Below, piece after piece: positions 1 through 8,703 of a DNA stretch of 64,000 nt. Location: assembly GCF_009659625.1 (NCBI RefSeq), contig NZ_VOIW01000002.1:1-64000 (forward strand). Direction: 5' to 3'. The stretch's first letter is position 1. The number at the start of each line of letters is the position of its first letter. The notes below the pieces were generated by a model. It was given only the letters and a program-made list of their open reading frames with translations, was not told where the DNA came from and searched no databases. Origin of the DNA: Pseudomonas haemolytica (lineage in GTDB: Bacteria; Pseudomonadota; Gammaproteobacteria; Pseudomonadales; Pseudomonadaceae). The position numbers and the translations under genes are program-made.

Positions 1-2
1 TT

Positions 3-3000
3 CTCACCAAGTTCATGCAGGCGGTGGACCGCTACAAGGCGGTGGCGGTTCGCGGGGTGGTCGGCGGGCTGAAGCAAGGCACGATGCAGATGCGCTGGCG
101 GGCGCGGCAGAACGCAGTGCTGAAGCAGAAAGAGCACGTCGATGATGTGCCTGTCGTGGCTTCGAATCCCAAGGGAGATGCTGCTTCGTCTGCGGACAAG
201 ACAGTCACTAACGGCTGCCCGGTGTCGATGGTTACCGGGGAGGAATTGCTGACCCTCACCGATGGTGCGCTGGACGGGATTTTGCCGTTTGAGTGGACGC
301 GGTTGTATCGCACCAGTGCGGTAGAAGTGGATTGTGGGTTGGGGTTTGGGTGGAGTCATTCGCTGGCCCATCGGCTGGTTGTTTCTGGCGACTCGGTGGT
401 GTGGACCGACCATGAGAACCGCCGTACTCAGTTTCCCTTGCCCACTGACTCTCGACCCGCGATCACCAATAGCCTGGCGGAAGCGGCGATCTACTTGGGC
501 TCGGCTCCTGATGAGTTAGTGCTGGCCCAGGCGTCGCGGTTCTATCACTTTCGCGACGGTGTGCTGGTCTCGATCAGCGATGCGTATGACAACCGCCTGC
601 GCATTTGCCGTGATTATTCAGGGCGGATTGAGCGGCTGGATAACGGTTGTGGCCGTTCGCTGCTTCTGCGCTATGAACTGGATCGCATCGTCGCGGTGGA
701 CTACCAGGTTCATCGCGCAAAAGGGCGTGAGCCCTACGTCTGGGTGACCGAGCAGAACGTCGTTTCCTACGCCTATGACGAAGATGGACGACTGGTTTGC
801 GCGACCAATGCCGTCGGTGAAAGCGAGCGTTATCGCTACGACGATCAGCACGTCATTGTTGAGCGGCAGTTGGCCGGTGGCGCGAGTTTCTTTTGGGAAT
901 GGGAAGGTTCCGGCAAGGCGGCGCGCTGTGTCCGCCATTGGGCGAGCTTTTCGCAGATGGACACGCGGTATGCCTGGGGTGATGACGGGCGCGTCACCGT
1001 GCATAACGCCGATGGTAGCCAGGAAGTCTATGTTCACGATGACCGGGCGCGGTTGGTACAGCGCATCGATCCCGACGGCGCCCAGCATTTCAAATCCTAC
1101 GATGACAGGGGCCGGCTGACCGTCGAGCAGGACCCGATGGGCGCGGTTACGGCGTATCAGTACGACGAAGCTGGGCGCTTGGTGGCGTTGTTTCCGGGGG
1201 ATGATGAACCGACCGCCTACGAGCATGACAACGGCTTCGTACGGGTTGTAAGGCGTGGCGAGGCGGTCTGGAAATATGAGCGTAATGATCAGGGCGACGT
1301 CATCCGCAAGATTGATCCGGATGGCAACGCGACCGACTACAGCTACAACAAACATGGGCAACTGACCGGGGTTTGGTACCCCGATCACAGCTGTCATCGG
1401 TTGGTGTGGAATGAGCGTGGCCAGCTCGTTGAAGAACAACTGCCCAATGGCGGGGTTAAGCGCTATCGCTATGACGACCTTGGACGGCAGATTGCCCGTG
1501 AGGATGAACATGGCGCGCTGACCCAGTATCAATGGGACAGCGTTGGTCGATTGATTCGTCTCGTCTTGCCAGGCGGTGCTTTCCGGGAATTCAGCTACAA
1601 CCCCTACGGAAAAATCATCGCCGAACGCGACGAACTCGGCCACGTCACCCGCTACGAATACGCCGATGGTCTGCACCTGATCAGCCGCCGCATCAACGCC
1701 GACGGCACCCAGGTCAAGTACCGCTACGACAATGTTCGGTTACTGCTGACCGAGATCGAAAACGAAGTCGGCGAAACCTACCAACTCGACTATCACCCCA
1801 ACGGCCTGATCCAGCAGGAAAACGGCTTTGACGGCCAACGTACCGCGTATGCCTACGACCTCAACGGCAATCTGCAGGAAAAGACCGAATACGGCGACGA
1901 CGGCAGCCAGCTAATCACCCGCTACGAGCGAGACCACGCCGGACGTCTTGTAAGAAAAAACCTGCCCGATGACAGCGTTGTCGACTATGCCTACGACCGC
2001 CAAGGCAATCTCCTCAGCGTCGAGGACGGTCACTGGGCTTTGGTCTACGAATACGACCGCCAAAACCGCCTCATCGCCGAACACCAAGGCTGGGGCACCC
2101 TGCGCTACAGCTACGACGCCTGCGGCCAGTTACAAAAATTACGCCTGCCTGACAACAACCGCCTCACCTTCAACCACGACAAAGGCGGCCACCTCGCCAC
2201 TGTCGAACTCAACGGCGAAGTCCTCACCTCACACCTATTCAAGAGCGGTCGCGAACACCAACGCCAACAAGGTCAACTGCTCAGCCACTACCACTACGAC
2301 GACCAGAACCGACTGCACGCCCACGCGGTTACCCAACAGCAAAACCACCTCTATCAACGCCAATACGACTACGACAAAAGCGGCAACCTCACCCGCCTGC
2401 TCGACACCCGCAAAGGCCAACACGACTACCGCTACGACCCGCTCGCCCGCCTGACCCGCGCCGATCACTCGCAGGACGTGCAGGAACGCTTCGGCCACAA
2501 CCCGGCGGGCAACCTGCTCATGCAAGACCGCCCGGGCCCGGACATCGTCGCCGCCAACCGCCTGGTGATCCAGGGCGACCGCAACTACGACTACGACGCC
2601 TTCGGCAACCTCATCCGCGAGCGGCGCGGCAAAGGCCATCAACTCGTCACCGAATACCGTTATGACTGCCAGCACCGGCTGATCGGCGTCACAAAGCCGA
2701 ACGGCGAAACCGCCAGTTACCGCTATGACCCCTTTGGGCGGCGTATCAGCAAGACCGTGGATGACAAAACCACGGAATTTTTCTGGCAAGGTGACAAGCT
2801 GATTGCCGAACACCATGCGGATTGTCATCGCAGCTACATCTATGAACCGGACAGCTTCCGCGCACTGGCGCTGCTGGAAGGGTTTGGTCCAAAAGAAACA
2901 AAGCCCTACCACTACCAACTCGACCACCTCGGCACACCGCAAGAACTCACCACTCCCGAAGGCGAAATTGTCTGGTCCGCCCACTACCGCGCCTACGGCC

Positions 3001-3785
3001 AGATAGCGCGTCTCGACGTAGGCAAAATCGACAATCCGCTGCGTTTCCAAGGGCAGTATTTCGACCAAGAAAGCGGTCTGCACTACAACCGCCATCGCTA
3101 CTACAATCCGGATATTGGTCGTTACCTGACGCCGGACCCGGTGAAGTTGGCGGGGGGGATCAATGGGTACCGATACGTGCCCAACCCAACGGGCTGGGTA
3201 GACCCGCTGGGCCTAAATACGTGTCCAGGTAGGGATGGGTGTAAGCCAGCAACCGGCCCAGAAAGCCCAATAGCAAAGGCAAGAGTTGATGAGGGGCAGC
3301 CCTCGGTGCCTCAGCCGTCTGGGGAGCATAGACGGGCAAGAATAGAGGAGCTAAGCGAAGCGAATGCGAAACGTCGAATTTTGGAATACGAAGAAAATTA
3401 CGATATGCACATGGTTGGAAAGCATGGACCAGAAGTTGAGTCATCTAAAGTAAGTCAGCGGTCGATCGATGGGAAGGACCCGATAACAGGTAGCTTCCCA
3501 TCTAAGAAAAAAGGAGTGCCCAGTTCACAATTTAACAGTTGGAAGCTTCAACTTCAGGCTTGGACGAAGGCAACTTCAAGGATTGAGCGGGGACTTCCGC
3601 GATACACCGGAGTCGATGGTAACAAGAACGATATAGTCCAACTGGAATTGCCAGGTGCTGGACGTGGCTACAGACCAAACAAGACGGATCCGCACCATCC
3701 ATTTTTTAACCCTTCGATGAATGGTGCAGAGATGAAATTCCGTGAAGACGGCACGCCGTTTACCCTATTCCCTATTAAGGAGTAA
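3..3785 (+). CDS. Rhs-repeat polymorphic toxin (5' end outside window)
   Basis: The frame is open to the left edge, so the N-terminus is probably missing; the first visible ATG is at 15. Near residues 70-120 is the DUF6531-type start of the Rhs shell (TGEELLTLTDGALDGILPFEW). About 20 YD repeats follow (YDxxGRL, YRYDxxGR), ending in the Rhs core signature (RYYNPDIGRYLTPDP, then DPLGLN) near residue 1067. The last ~188 residues (from about 3219) are a different C-terminal domain, clearly AT-richer than the shell, as is usual for exchangeable toxin tips. I do not recognise the toxin family; conserved-looking positions are HMVGKHG, RSIDGKDP and SSQFNSW. Rhs proteins are normally delivered by type VI secretion, but no VgrG, PAAR or T6SS gene is visible here. 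Confidence 0.9.
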   Translation, partial: LTKFMQAVDRYKAVAVRGVVGGLKQGTMQMRWRARQNAVLKQKEHVDDVPVVASNPKGDAASSADKTVTNGCPVSMVTGEELLTLTDGALDGILPFEWTRLYRTSAVEVDCGLGFGWSHSLAHRLVVSGDSVVWTDHENRRTQFPLPTDSRPAITNSLAEAAIYLGSAPDELVLAQASRFYHFRDGVLVSISDAYDNRLRICRDYSGRIERLDNGCGRSLLLRYELDRIVAVDYQVHRAKGREPYVWVTEQNVVSYAYDEDGRLVCATNAVGESERYRYDDQHVIVERQLAGGASFFWEWEGSGKAARCVRHWASFSQMDTRYAWGDDGRVTVHNADGSQEVYVHDDRARLVQRIDPDGAQHFKSYDDRGRLTVEQDPMGAVTAYQYDEAGRLVALFPGDDEPTAYEHDNGFVRVVRRGEAVWKYERNDQGDVIRKIDPDGNATDYSYNKHGQLTGVWYPDHSCHRLVWNERGQLVEEQLPNGGVKRYRYDDLGRQIAREDEHGALTQYQWDSVGRLIRLVLPGGAFREFSYNPYGKIIAERDELGHVTRYEYADGLHLISRRINADGTQVKYRYDNVRLLLTEIENEVGETYQLDYHPNGLIQQENGFDGQRTAYAYDLNGNLQEKTEYGDDGSQLITRYERDHAGRLVRKNLPDDSVVDYAYDRQGNLLSVEDGHWALVYEYDRQNRLIAEHQGWGTLRYSYDACGQLQKLRLPDNNRLTFNHDKGGHLATVELNGEVLTSHLFKSGREHQRQQGQLLSHYHYDDQNRLHAHAVTQQQNHLYQRQYDYDKSGNLTRLLDTRKGQHDYRYDPLARLTRADHSQDVQERFGHNPAGNLLMQDRPGPDIVAANRLVIQGDRNYDYDAFGNLIRERRGKGHQLVTEYRYDCQHRLIGVTKPNGETASYRYDPFGRRISKTVDDKTTEFFWQGDKLIAEHHADCHRSYIYEPDSFRALALLEGFGPKETKPYHYQLDHLGTPQELTTPEGEIVWSAHYRAYGQIARLDVGKIDNPLRFQGQYFDQESGLHYNRHRYYNPDIGRYLTPDPVKLAGGINGYRYVPNPTGWVDPLGLNTCPGRDGCKPATGPESPIAKARVDEGQPSVPQPSGEHRRARIEELSEANAKRRILEYEENYDMHMVGKHGPEVESSKVSQRSIDGKDPITGSFPSKKKGVPSSQFNSWKLQLQAWTKATSRIERGLPRYTGVDGNKNDIVQLELPGAGRGYRPNKTDPHHPFFNPSMNGAEMKFREDGTPFTLFPIKE

Positions 3786-3788
3786 AAA

Positions 3789-4208
3789 ATGCTATTTCAT
3801 CCATGCTCTGAAAACATACCTTTCGACGCGAGCCTACGCTATTTCGTGGGAGCTTTCGATATTTACGACAGGGAAGAAACCAAGGGAAAAGAGCTGTATG
3901 CCTATAACCCCAACAACGAAAAAGATAGGGAAGACCTAATTGTAAAGTACTGCCTAGATCCTCATATCAAATATTCTTATCGTCACAAATACAAATTAAT
4001 TGAAAGCTTAGCTACTGCTCTAAACACTGAAAATTTCGACTTTGGTTCTTTCTTTGAAGACGACCCTGATGAGTATTCAACGATGGCCTGGGACGAAACA
4101 GAAATAGCTGACCCCAGAGGCTTCTTCGCGGACATCTATCGGCTAGCCAACGAGGTCTGGAAAGACGATCTCCAAAAAGCCAGCCTCGAAGACCCTGCCA
4201 CATGGTGA
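3789..4208 (+). CDS. Probable immunity protein to the Rhs toxin
   Basis: A 139-residue acidic protein starts 3 bp after the Rhs stop, with a strong Shine-Dalgarno (AAGGAG at 3777-3782). It has no signal peptide or membrane segment and is rich in Asp/Glu (for example FFEDDPDEYSTMAWDETE). The DNA is AT-rich like the toxin tip and unlike the flanking housekeeping genes. Position, size, charge and shared base composition all fit a cognate cytoplasmic immunity protein. I do not recognise the family by sequence, so the role is inferred from context. Confidence 0.75.
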   Translation: MLFHPCSENIPFDASLRYFVGAFDIYDREETKGKELYAYNPNNEKDREDLIVKYCLDPHIKYSYRHKYKLIESLATALNTENFDFGSFFEDDPDEYSTMAWDETEIADPRGFFADIYRLANEVWKDDLQKASLEDPATW

Positions 4209-4235
4209 CCCGAATCTTGGATACACCGAGTATCC

Positions 4236-4329
4236 AATGTGGGAGGGGGCTTGCTCCCGATGGCGGTGGATCAGCTTGCATATGCATTGACTGACCCACT
4301 GCCATCGGGAGCAAGCCCCCTCCCACATT
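4236..4329. repeat. REPIN (paired REP hairpin)
   Basis: Two perfect 29-bp inverted arms, 4236-4264 and 4301-4329, carry the core GTGGGAGGGGGCTTGCTCCC and enclose a 36-bp spacer. It sits between the immunity gene and the convergent carboxypeptidase gene, where it could also end transcription from both sides. Confidence 0.9.
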
Positions 4330-4363
4330 CAAATCTGCTTCATTCTGTAATCGCGCGACCTGA

Positions 4364-5593
4364 TCAGCGCTTGGACAACTCCATAATCATCCGACTCAAC
4401 AAATACACCCGTGGCACCACACTCTCCACCTCGGCATATTCCTCAGGCGTATGAATATTCCCACCCACTATCCCAAACCCATCCAGAGTCGGCGTGCCTA
4501 CCCCGGCCGACAAGCTGGCATCCGCCGCCCCACCACTGCCTTCAATGGTCAACTTACGCCCCAACTCTCCATAAATACCCTGGGCAATCGCCACCAACTT
4601 GTCCGACTCGGCTGTCTGCGGCATGGGGGGCAGGCCGCGTTGCAGGCTGGTTTTCACTTCGGTTTCCGGAATCAACTTGTTCGCTGAAACCCGCGCCAAG
4701 TCCTTCTCGATCCGGTCAAACTCTTCCGGCAAGGCTGCGCGTACGTCGGCCTTGGCGGTGGCTTGGTCGGGGATGACGTTGGTGCGGTCGCCGGCCTTGA
4801 GTACCGTGAAGTTGATGGTGGTTTTCTTGTCTTCGTCGCCGAGCTTGCCCAGTTGCAGGATCTGGTGCGCGACTTCCATGGCGGCGTTACGCCCCAATTC
4901 TGGGGCGACGCCGGCGTGGGCGGCCTTGCCTTTGACTTCGACCACGGCGGTGGCGCTGCCTTTGCGCCACACCACCAGGCCGTCGGCTGGGCGGCCGGGT
5001 TCGAGGTTGAGGGTCACGTCGTGGCCCTTGGCGGTGTTGCGGATCAGTTCGGAGGCGGCTTCCGAACCGGTTTCTTCGCTGGCGTCGAGCAGGAAGGTGA
5101 TCTGCGCGTAGTCCTTGAAACCCTGTTTCTTCAGAACTTTCAGCGCATAGATGCCGGCGACGATGCCGCCCTTGTCATCCATCACGCCGGGGCCATAGGC
5201 GCGGCCGTCCTTGATGTGGAACGGGCGCTCGGCGGCCGAGCCTTCCTTGAATACGGTGTCCATATGGGCCATCAGCAGGATCTTGGCCTTGCCGGTGCCC
5301 TTGAGGGTGGCGACCACATGACTGTTGTTGGCCGCCTTGTCCGGCACCCGTTCAATGCTGAAACCCAGCTGCTTCAACTCATCCACCGCGATGTCGCTTA
5401 CTTGGGTCAAGCCCGGCTCGTAGCCGGAACCGGAGTCGATGTTCACCAGGCGCTCCAGCAGTTTGAGGGCGTCGGCCTTGTACTGCTCGGCATCCGCCTG
5501 GATCTGTTTGTGGGGTTCGGCGCTGTAGGCCGGCAGGGCGAAGGACAAGGCCAGGGTGGCGGCCAGGAGGGTACGCGGGAAGGTGAAGAGCAT
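4364..5593 (-). CDS. M20 glutamate carboxypeptidase, carboxypeptidase G2-like
   Basis: A 409-residue zinc exopeptidase with an N-terminal signal peptide (cleavage near AYSA, residue 25), so periplasmic or secreted. The dinuclear zinc ligands line up with carboxypeptidase G2 (H112, D141, E175/E176, E200, H385) at a constant offset of two: H110 (AHMDT), D139 (VMDDKGG), E173/E174 (SEETGS), E198 (LEPG) and a His in NIHTPEE near 383. The likely reaction is removal of C-terminal glutamate from folates or other N-acyl-glutamates. It is a lone gene, convergent with the Rhs pair across a REPIN. The substrate is inferred from the family; other M20 substrates are possible. Confidence 0.88.
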   Translation of the reverse strand: MLFTFPRTLLAATLALSFALPAYSAEPHKQIQADAEQYKADALKLLERLVNIDSGSGYEPGLTQVSDIAVDELKQLGFSIERVPDKAANNSHVVATLKGTGKAKILLMAHMDTVFKEGSAAERPFHIKDGRAYGPGVMDDKGGIVAGIYALKVLKKQGFKDYAQITFLLDASEETGSEAASELIRNTAKGHDVTLNLEPGRPADGLVVWRKGSATAVVEVKGKAAHAGVAPELGRNAAMEVAHQILQLGKLGDEDKKTTINFTVLKAGDRTNVIPDQATAKADVRAALPEEFDRIEKDLARVSANKLIPETEVKTSLQRGLPPMPQTAESDKLVAIAQGIYGELGRKLTIEGSGGAADASLSAGVGTPTLDGFGIVGGNIHTPEEYAEVESVVPRVYLLSRMIMELSKR

Positions 5594-5642
5594 GGGCCGA
5601 TCCTTGTTTTTTTGTTGGAAGGTGCCCCGCCACCCTACCCCA

Positions 5643-6701
5643 CTAGATCGACCGCAACCAACTCTCCTGCACCGAGCTCACCCGGTTGCGCCCGCTGCTC
5701 TTGGCTTCGTACAACGCCTGGTCGGCATCGTTGAGCCAACTGATGGAGTCGGCGTGGGCCGGCTGGTACGGCGCCAGGCCGATGCTCAAGCTGACGCGCA
5801 GCGTCGGGTCCTGGGCGTACGCCAGGGCATTGAAACGGTCGCGCAAGGCGTCCATCACTTCAGTGGCACGGTTGAGGGGCATGTCAGGCAGGATCACGCA
5901 GAACTCATCGCCGCCATAACGCCCGGCCAGGTCGGTGGTACGCAGGTTCTGGCGCAGCACTTTGCTCAACTGGCGCAATACGATATCGCCGGTCACATGG
6001 CCGTAGGTGTCATTGATAGTCTTGAAGTGGTCAATGTCGATCAAGGCGATGGCTGCCCCAGCCGGGCCGCGGCGGCAACGCTGGAACTCGATGTCCAGGT
6101 GGTCTTTCCAGGCGCCGTGGTTGAGCAAGCCAGACAGGCTGTCGGTGCGGCTCAGGGCCAGCAATTCGCGTTTGTGGCTGGCCAGGGTCACGGCCTGGCG
6201 GTAGCAGATCCAGCCCAGGGCCAGGGGATACAGCATCAGGATCGGCAGGCAGGCATACAGCTGGGCCTGGGTGGTCACGGCAATGAATGCAGGGGCGAAT
6301 ATCAGCAGCGCCGTGCCGATCCCGAGGGCCTGCGCCACCCAACCGGCGAGCATGAAGCGCGGCCCGCCAATGGCGACGTTATTCATGGTCATCATCGACA
6401 GCGTGGTGACGCTGGGCAGCGGGTTGAAGTGCATCGCGCCGACCCAGAACCCACCGCAATAGGAATCAAACAACAAGCTGCGGCGCTCGCTGCGCAACGT
6501 ATGGGCCGCGCGCAACGACAATTGAAAAGCCACATGCGGCCACACAAACGCGTTGATCAGCATCCAGACCCACACCCAAAGGGAAGGATTGAGCGGATAC
6601 ATGCCAAACGCGACGCAGATAAAGCCGAGCGTCAGCCCCAATAGGCGCGATTTGTACAAGCGCGAAGCGAGCGGACGTCCATTTCCTCCGACGGCTGGCA
6701 T
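5643..6701 (-). CDS. MASE2-GGDEF diguanylate cyclase (AdrA/DgcC-like)
   Basis: 352 residues. The first ~170 are a membrane MASE2 sensor region (AFVWPHVAFQ and GGPRFMLAG resemble E. coli AdrA), followed by a GGDEF domain. The active site GGDEF is intact at 263-267. The product-inhibition I-site RxxD (RTTD, 254-257) lies five residues before it, so the enzyme should make cyclic di-GMP and be feedback controlled. It ends about 50 bp upstream of the carboxypeptidase start on the same strand but is functionally unrelated to it. Confidence 0.9.
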   Translation of the reverse strand: MPAVGGNGRPLASRLYKSRLLGLTLGFICVAFGMYPLNPSLWVWVWMLINAFVWPHVAFQLSLRAAHTLRSERRSLLFDSYCGGFWVGAMHFNPLPSVTTLSMMTMNNVAIGGPRFMLAGWVAQALGIGTALLIFAPAFIAVTTQAQLYACLPILMLYPLALGWICYRQAVTLASHKRELLALSRTDSLSGLLNHGAWKDHLDIEFQRCRRGPAGAAIALIDIDHFKTINDTYGHVTGDIVLRQLSKVLRQNLRTTDLAGRYGGDEFCVILPDMPLNRATEVMDALRDRFNALAYAQDPTLRVSLSIGLAPYQPAHADSISWLNDADQALYEAKSSGRNRVSSVQESWLRSI

Positions 6702-6780
6702 GGTGGGTGCGATCCTGGGTGGGTGCCTGGAGTCTATCAGGGCACCGGCAGATCGCCACTACCGCCTGGAAGCTAATACT

Positions 6781-7413
6781 TCAGTGTGAAAACCCACGCG
6801 CCAGCATCAGCGCAACGCCCAATAGCAACACGGCGGTGATGCGCTGCAACAACACCCGCCGTTTGGGGTTTTCCAGCACGTGTTTGATGCGCTGGCCGAA
6901 ATAGCAGTACAGGCACCCGCTGGCAAACTGCAGCAACAGGAAGGTTGCCCCGAGGATGGCGATATCCGCCGCCGAACTGTGCTCCCCAGCCCCGGCAAAT
7001 TGCGGGAACACGGCGCTGAACATGATGATGGTCTTGGGGTTGGAAAACCCGGTCAATAGCCCTTTGCCGAACAGGCTGCGCGAGCCCTCCACGGCGCCGG
7101 CTTTATTGATTGACACACCGCTGCTGGTCCACTGTTTGTAGGCCAGGTAGAGAATGTACGCCACGCCGACAAACTGGATGGTCTGAGTAATGGCGAGGTT
7201 GCCCTTGATCAACTCCGAGAAGCCGACGGCAAAGATCAGGATGGAAATCAGGTACGACACACTGGCGCCGATCTGCGCCGGGATCGAGCTACGCAAGCCG
7301 TCCTTCAAGCCCAGGCTCAGCAGCAGCAGGGTCATGGGGCCGGGACTGAAGGTCATGGTGGCGCAAAACAGCAGGAAGTAGAGAAACGAAGACAGGGTTA
7401 ACGCACTTGTCAT
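6781..7413 (-). CDS. LysE/RhtB family exporter
   Basis: A 210-residue inner-membrane protein with about six hydrophobic segments and the family N-terminal pattern MTFSPGPMTLL. The family exports amino acids or related small molecules. It lies 68 bp downstream of the TIM-barrel gene on the same strand and is probably the last gene of the rubredoxin operon. The divergent MocR-type regulator beyond rubredoxin fits a model where the regulator senses an amine or amino acid that this protein exports; the substrate is unknown. Confidence 0.88.
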   Translation of the reverse strand: MTSALTLSSFLYFLLFCATMTFSPGPMTLLLLSLGLKDGLRSSIPAQIGASVSYLISILIFAVGFSELIKGNLAITQTIQFVGVAYILYLAYKQWTSSGVSINKAGAVEGSRSLFGKGLLTGFSNPKTIIMFSAVFPQFAGAGEHSSAADIAILGATFLLLQFASGCLYCYFGQRIKHVLENPKRRVLLQRITAVLLLGVALMLARGFSH

Positions 7414-7481
7414 GGCCGGGGACCTTGAATGGATAAAAACAACAACGGGGCGAGCGCCGCAAGTGCTCGCCCCTGGGCCGA

Positions 7482-8351
7482 TCAGGCAACAGCGATTTCG
7501 GTGGTCAGGGATTCGCGGTACATCACCGCCAGGTCAGCCAGGGCAGCCTTGGCCGTCTGGTTACGGGTTTCGAACGCTACCAGGCCCTTCCAGTTGGTCT
7601 CGACGATGGCCTGCACCACATCGGCGTAGTCACAGTTGCCGTCGTGGATGCCGAAGTGCTGGTCTTGCACGCCGTTGTTGTTGCTGAAGGAAATACCCTT
7701 GATCAGGTGGTGATACTTGCGCACGATTGCTGCTGGCTGGCCGTTCTCGATGTTGGCGTGGCCGGCATCAAGGAAGAAGTACACGTTGCTGTGGGCTTGC
7801 AGGCGCTCGAACACAAAGGCGTATTCCGCTTCATGAGTAAAGATGTAGTGGAATGGCCGATAGTTGACGTAGTTGGACAGGTTCTCCAGATAGATATCCG
7901 TGCCCTTGGCCTCGGCGTAACGCGCCAGTTCCTGCACCGACTTCAGGTAATGCTCCAGGGCAACCTTCTTGGCCATCAGCACCATTTTCGGCTCGACGAT
8001 GCAGCCGCCGTGAATGATCAACGGCGCGCCCAGGCGGCTCGCAATGTCGATTTCTTTCTTCACATACTCCACCGCCGCAGCACGAAAAGCCTCGACGTCA
8101 CTGCCCAGCGGCGCCTTGAAGTTGCCGTGGAAGATCGGCCGAACGCCGGTGGCGGCGATTTGCGCCTGTAGGCTTTCGATGCGCGCATCGGTCCAGTCGT
8201 CGACCATTTCGCCAAACAGGCTGCCGTCGATGTACCAGTGGGTGCAATTGCCTTCGATGGCGGTTTCCAGCCCCTTCTCGGCGCCCAGGTATTTCTGGTG
8301 GGCCACACCGGTACAGAACGGCACGCTAGCGTTGATCAGTTTACTTTCCAT
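7482..8351 (-). CDS. Sugar phosphate isomerase/epimerase-like TIM-barrel protein
   Basis: 289 residues of the xylose-isomerase-like/AP-endonuclease-2 TIM-barrel fold. Candidate metal-binding positions are seen in FHGNFK, IIHGG, YLENLS, DAGHANI, SFSNNNG and FETRN, giving the Glu-Asp-His-Glu pattern of the fold. The start codon lies inside the end of the rubredoxin gene (16-bp overlap), so the two are probably translationally coupled. The exact reaction cannot be read from sequence; coupling to a rubredoxin suggests redox or iron chemistry rather than plain sugar isomerisation. Confidence 0.8.
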   Translation of the reverse strand: MESKLINASVPFCTGVAHQKYLGAEKGLETAIEGNCTHWYIDGSLFGEMVDDWTDARIESLQAQIAATGVRPIFHGNFKAPLGSDVEAFRAAAVEYVKKEIDIASRLGAPLIIHGGCIVEPKMVLMAKKVALEHYLKSVQELARYAEAKGTDIYLENLSNYVNYRPFHYIFTHEAEYAFVFERLQAHSNVYFFLDAGHANIENGQPAAIVRKYHHLIKGISFSNNNGVQDQHFGIHDGNCDYADVVQAIVETNWKGLVAFETRNQTAKAALADLAVMYRESLTTEIAVA

Positions 8352-8545
8352 GGGGCGATTCCTTTCGTTGATGGAGTGTCAGGGAGCTCGATGGCCATGA
8401 AATCGGCCTTGGTCACGCCGCAATCCGGGCATGTCCAGTCTTCAGGCACCTCTTCCCAAGGGGTGCCTGCAGGTATTCCGTCCTCCGGAATACCCAATTC
8501 TTCTACGTACATAAAACCGCAGGGGGCGCACATATAAGTCTTCAT
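8336..8545 (-). CDS. Rubredoxin
   Basis: A 69-residue protein with the Fe(Cys)4 site formed by C6/C9 (MCAPCG) and C39/C42 (CPDCG) and the conserved aromatic loop between them. The core is about 54 residues; the last ~15 residues form a tail encoded partly in the overlap with the next gene. It is an electron carrier to an unidentified partner. It is the first gene of the minus-strand operon and faces the regulator gene at 8704. No strong Shine-Dalgarno is visible. Confidence 0.93.
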   Translation of the reverse strand: MKTYMCAPCGFMYVEELGIPEDGIPAGTPWEEVPEDWTCPDCGVTKADFMAIELPDTPSTKGIAPWKVN

Positions 8546-8581
8546 GAGAATGCAGAATCCATTGCTCGCTTGTAGGAAATT

Positions 8582-8598
8582 TCGCCAATTCCTGGCGA
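8582..8598. promoter_or_regulatory. 17-bp palindrome, candidate operator
   Basis: TCGCCA-N5-TGGCGA (perfect 6-bp arms) lies in the 158-bp divergent region between rubredoxin and the MocR-type regulator. A direct repeat GCCTAA-N4-GCCTAA lies nearby at about 8653-8668. Either could be the regulator's binding site; this is inference from position and symmetry only. Confidence 0.4.
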
Positions 8599-8703
8599 GA
8601 TGGCCCGCAGTCTAGGGAAGTTGCATTGCACAAGGCAGGTAAAGTGTTGCCTAATCCGGCCTAACTTCACCGGTAAAAGCACCAGTAAACACAAGGACGC
8701 GTC

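Noticed and set aside
618..1676. 352-residue open frame antisense to the Rhs gene
   Set aside because: It is a mirror of the repetitive GC-rich Rhs coding strand with no ribosome site and no recognisable domain.
4763..6644. Plus-strand frames of 323 and 362 residues over the carboxypeptidase and cyclase genes
   Set aside because: They are antisense to two well-supported genes and have no domain of their own.
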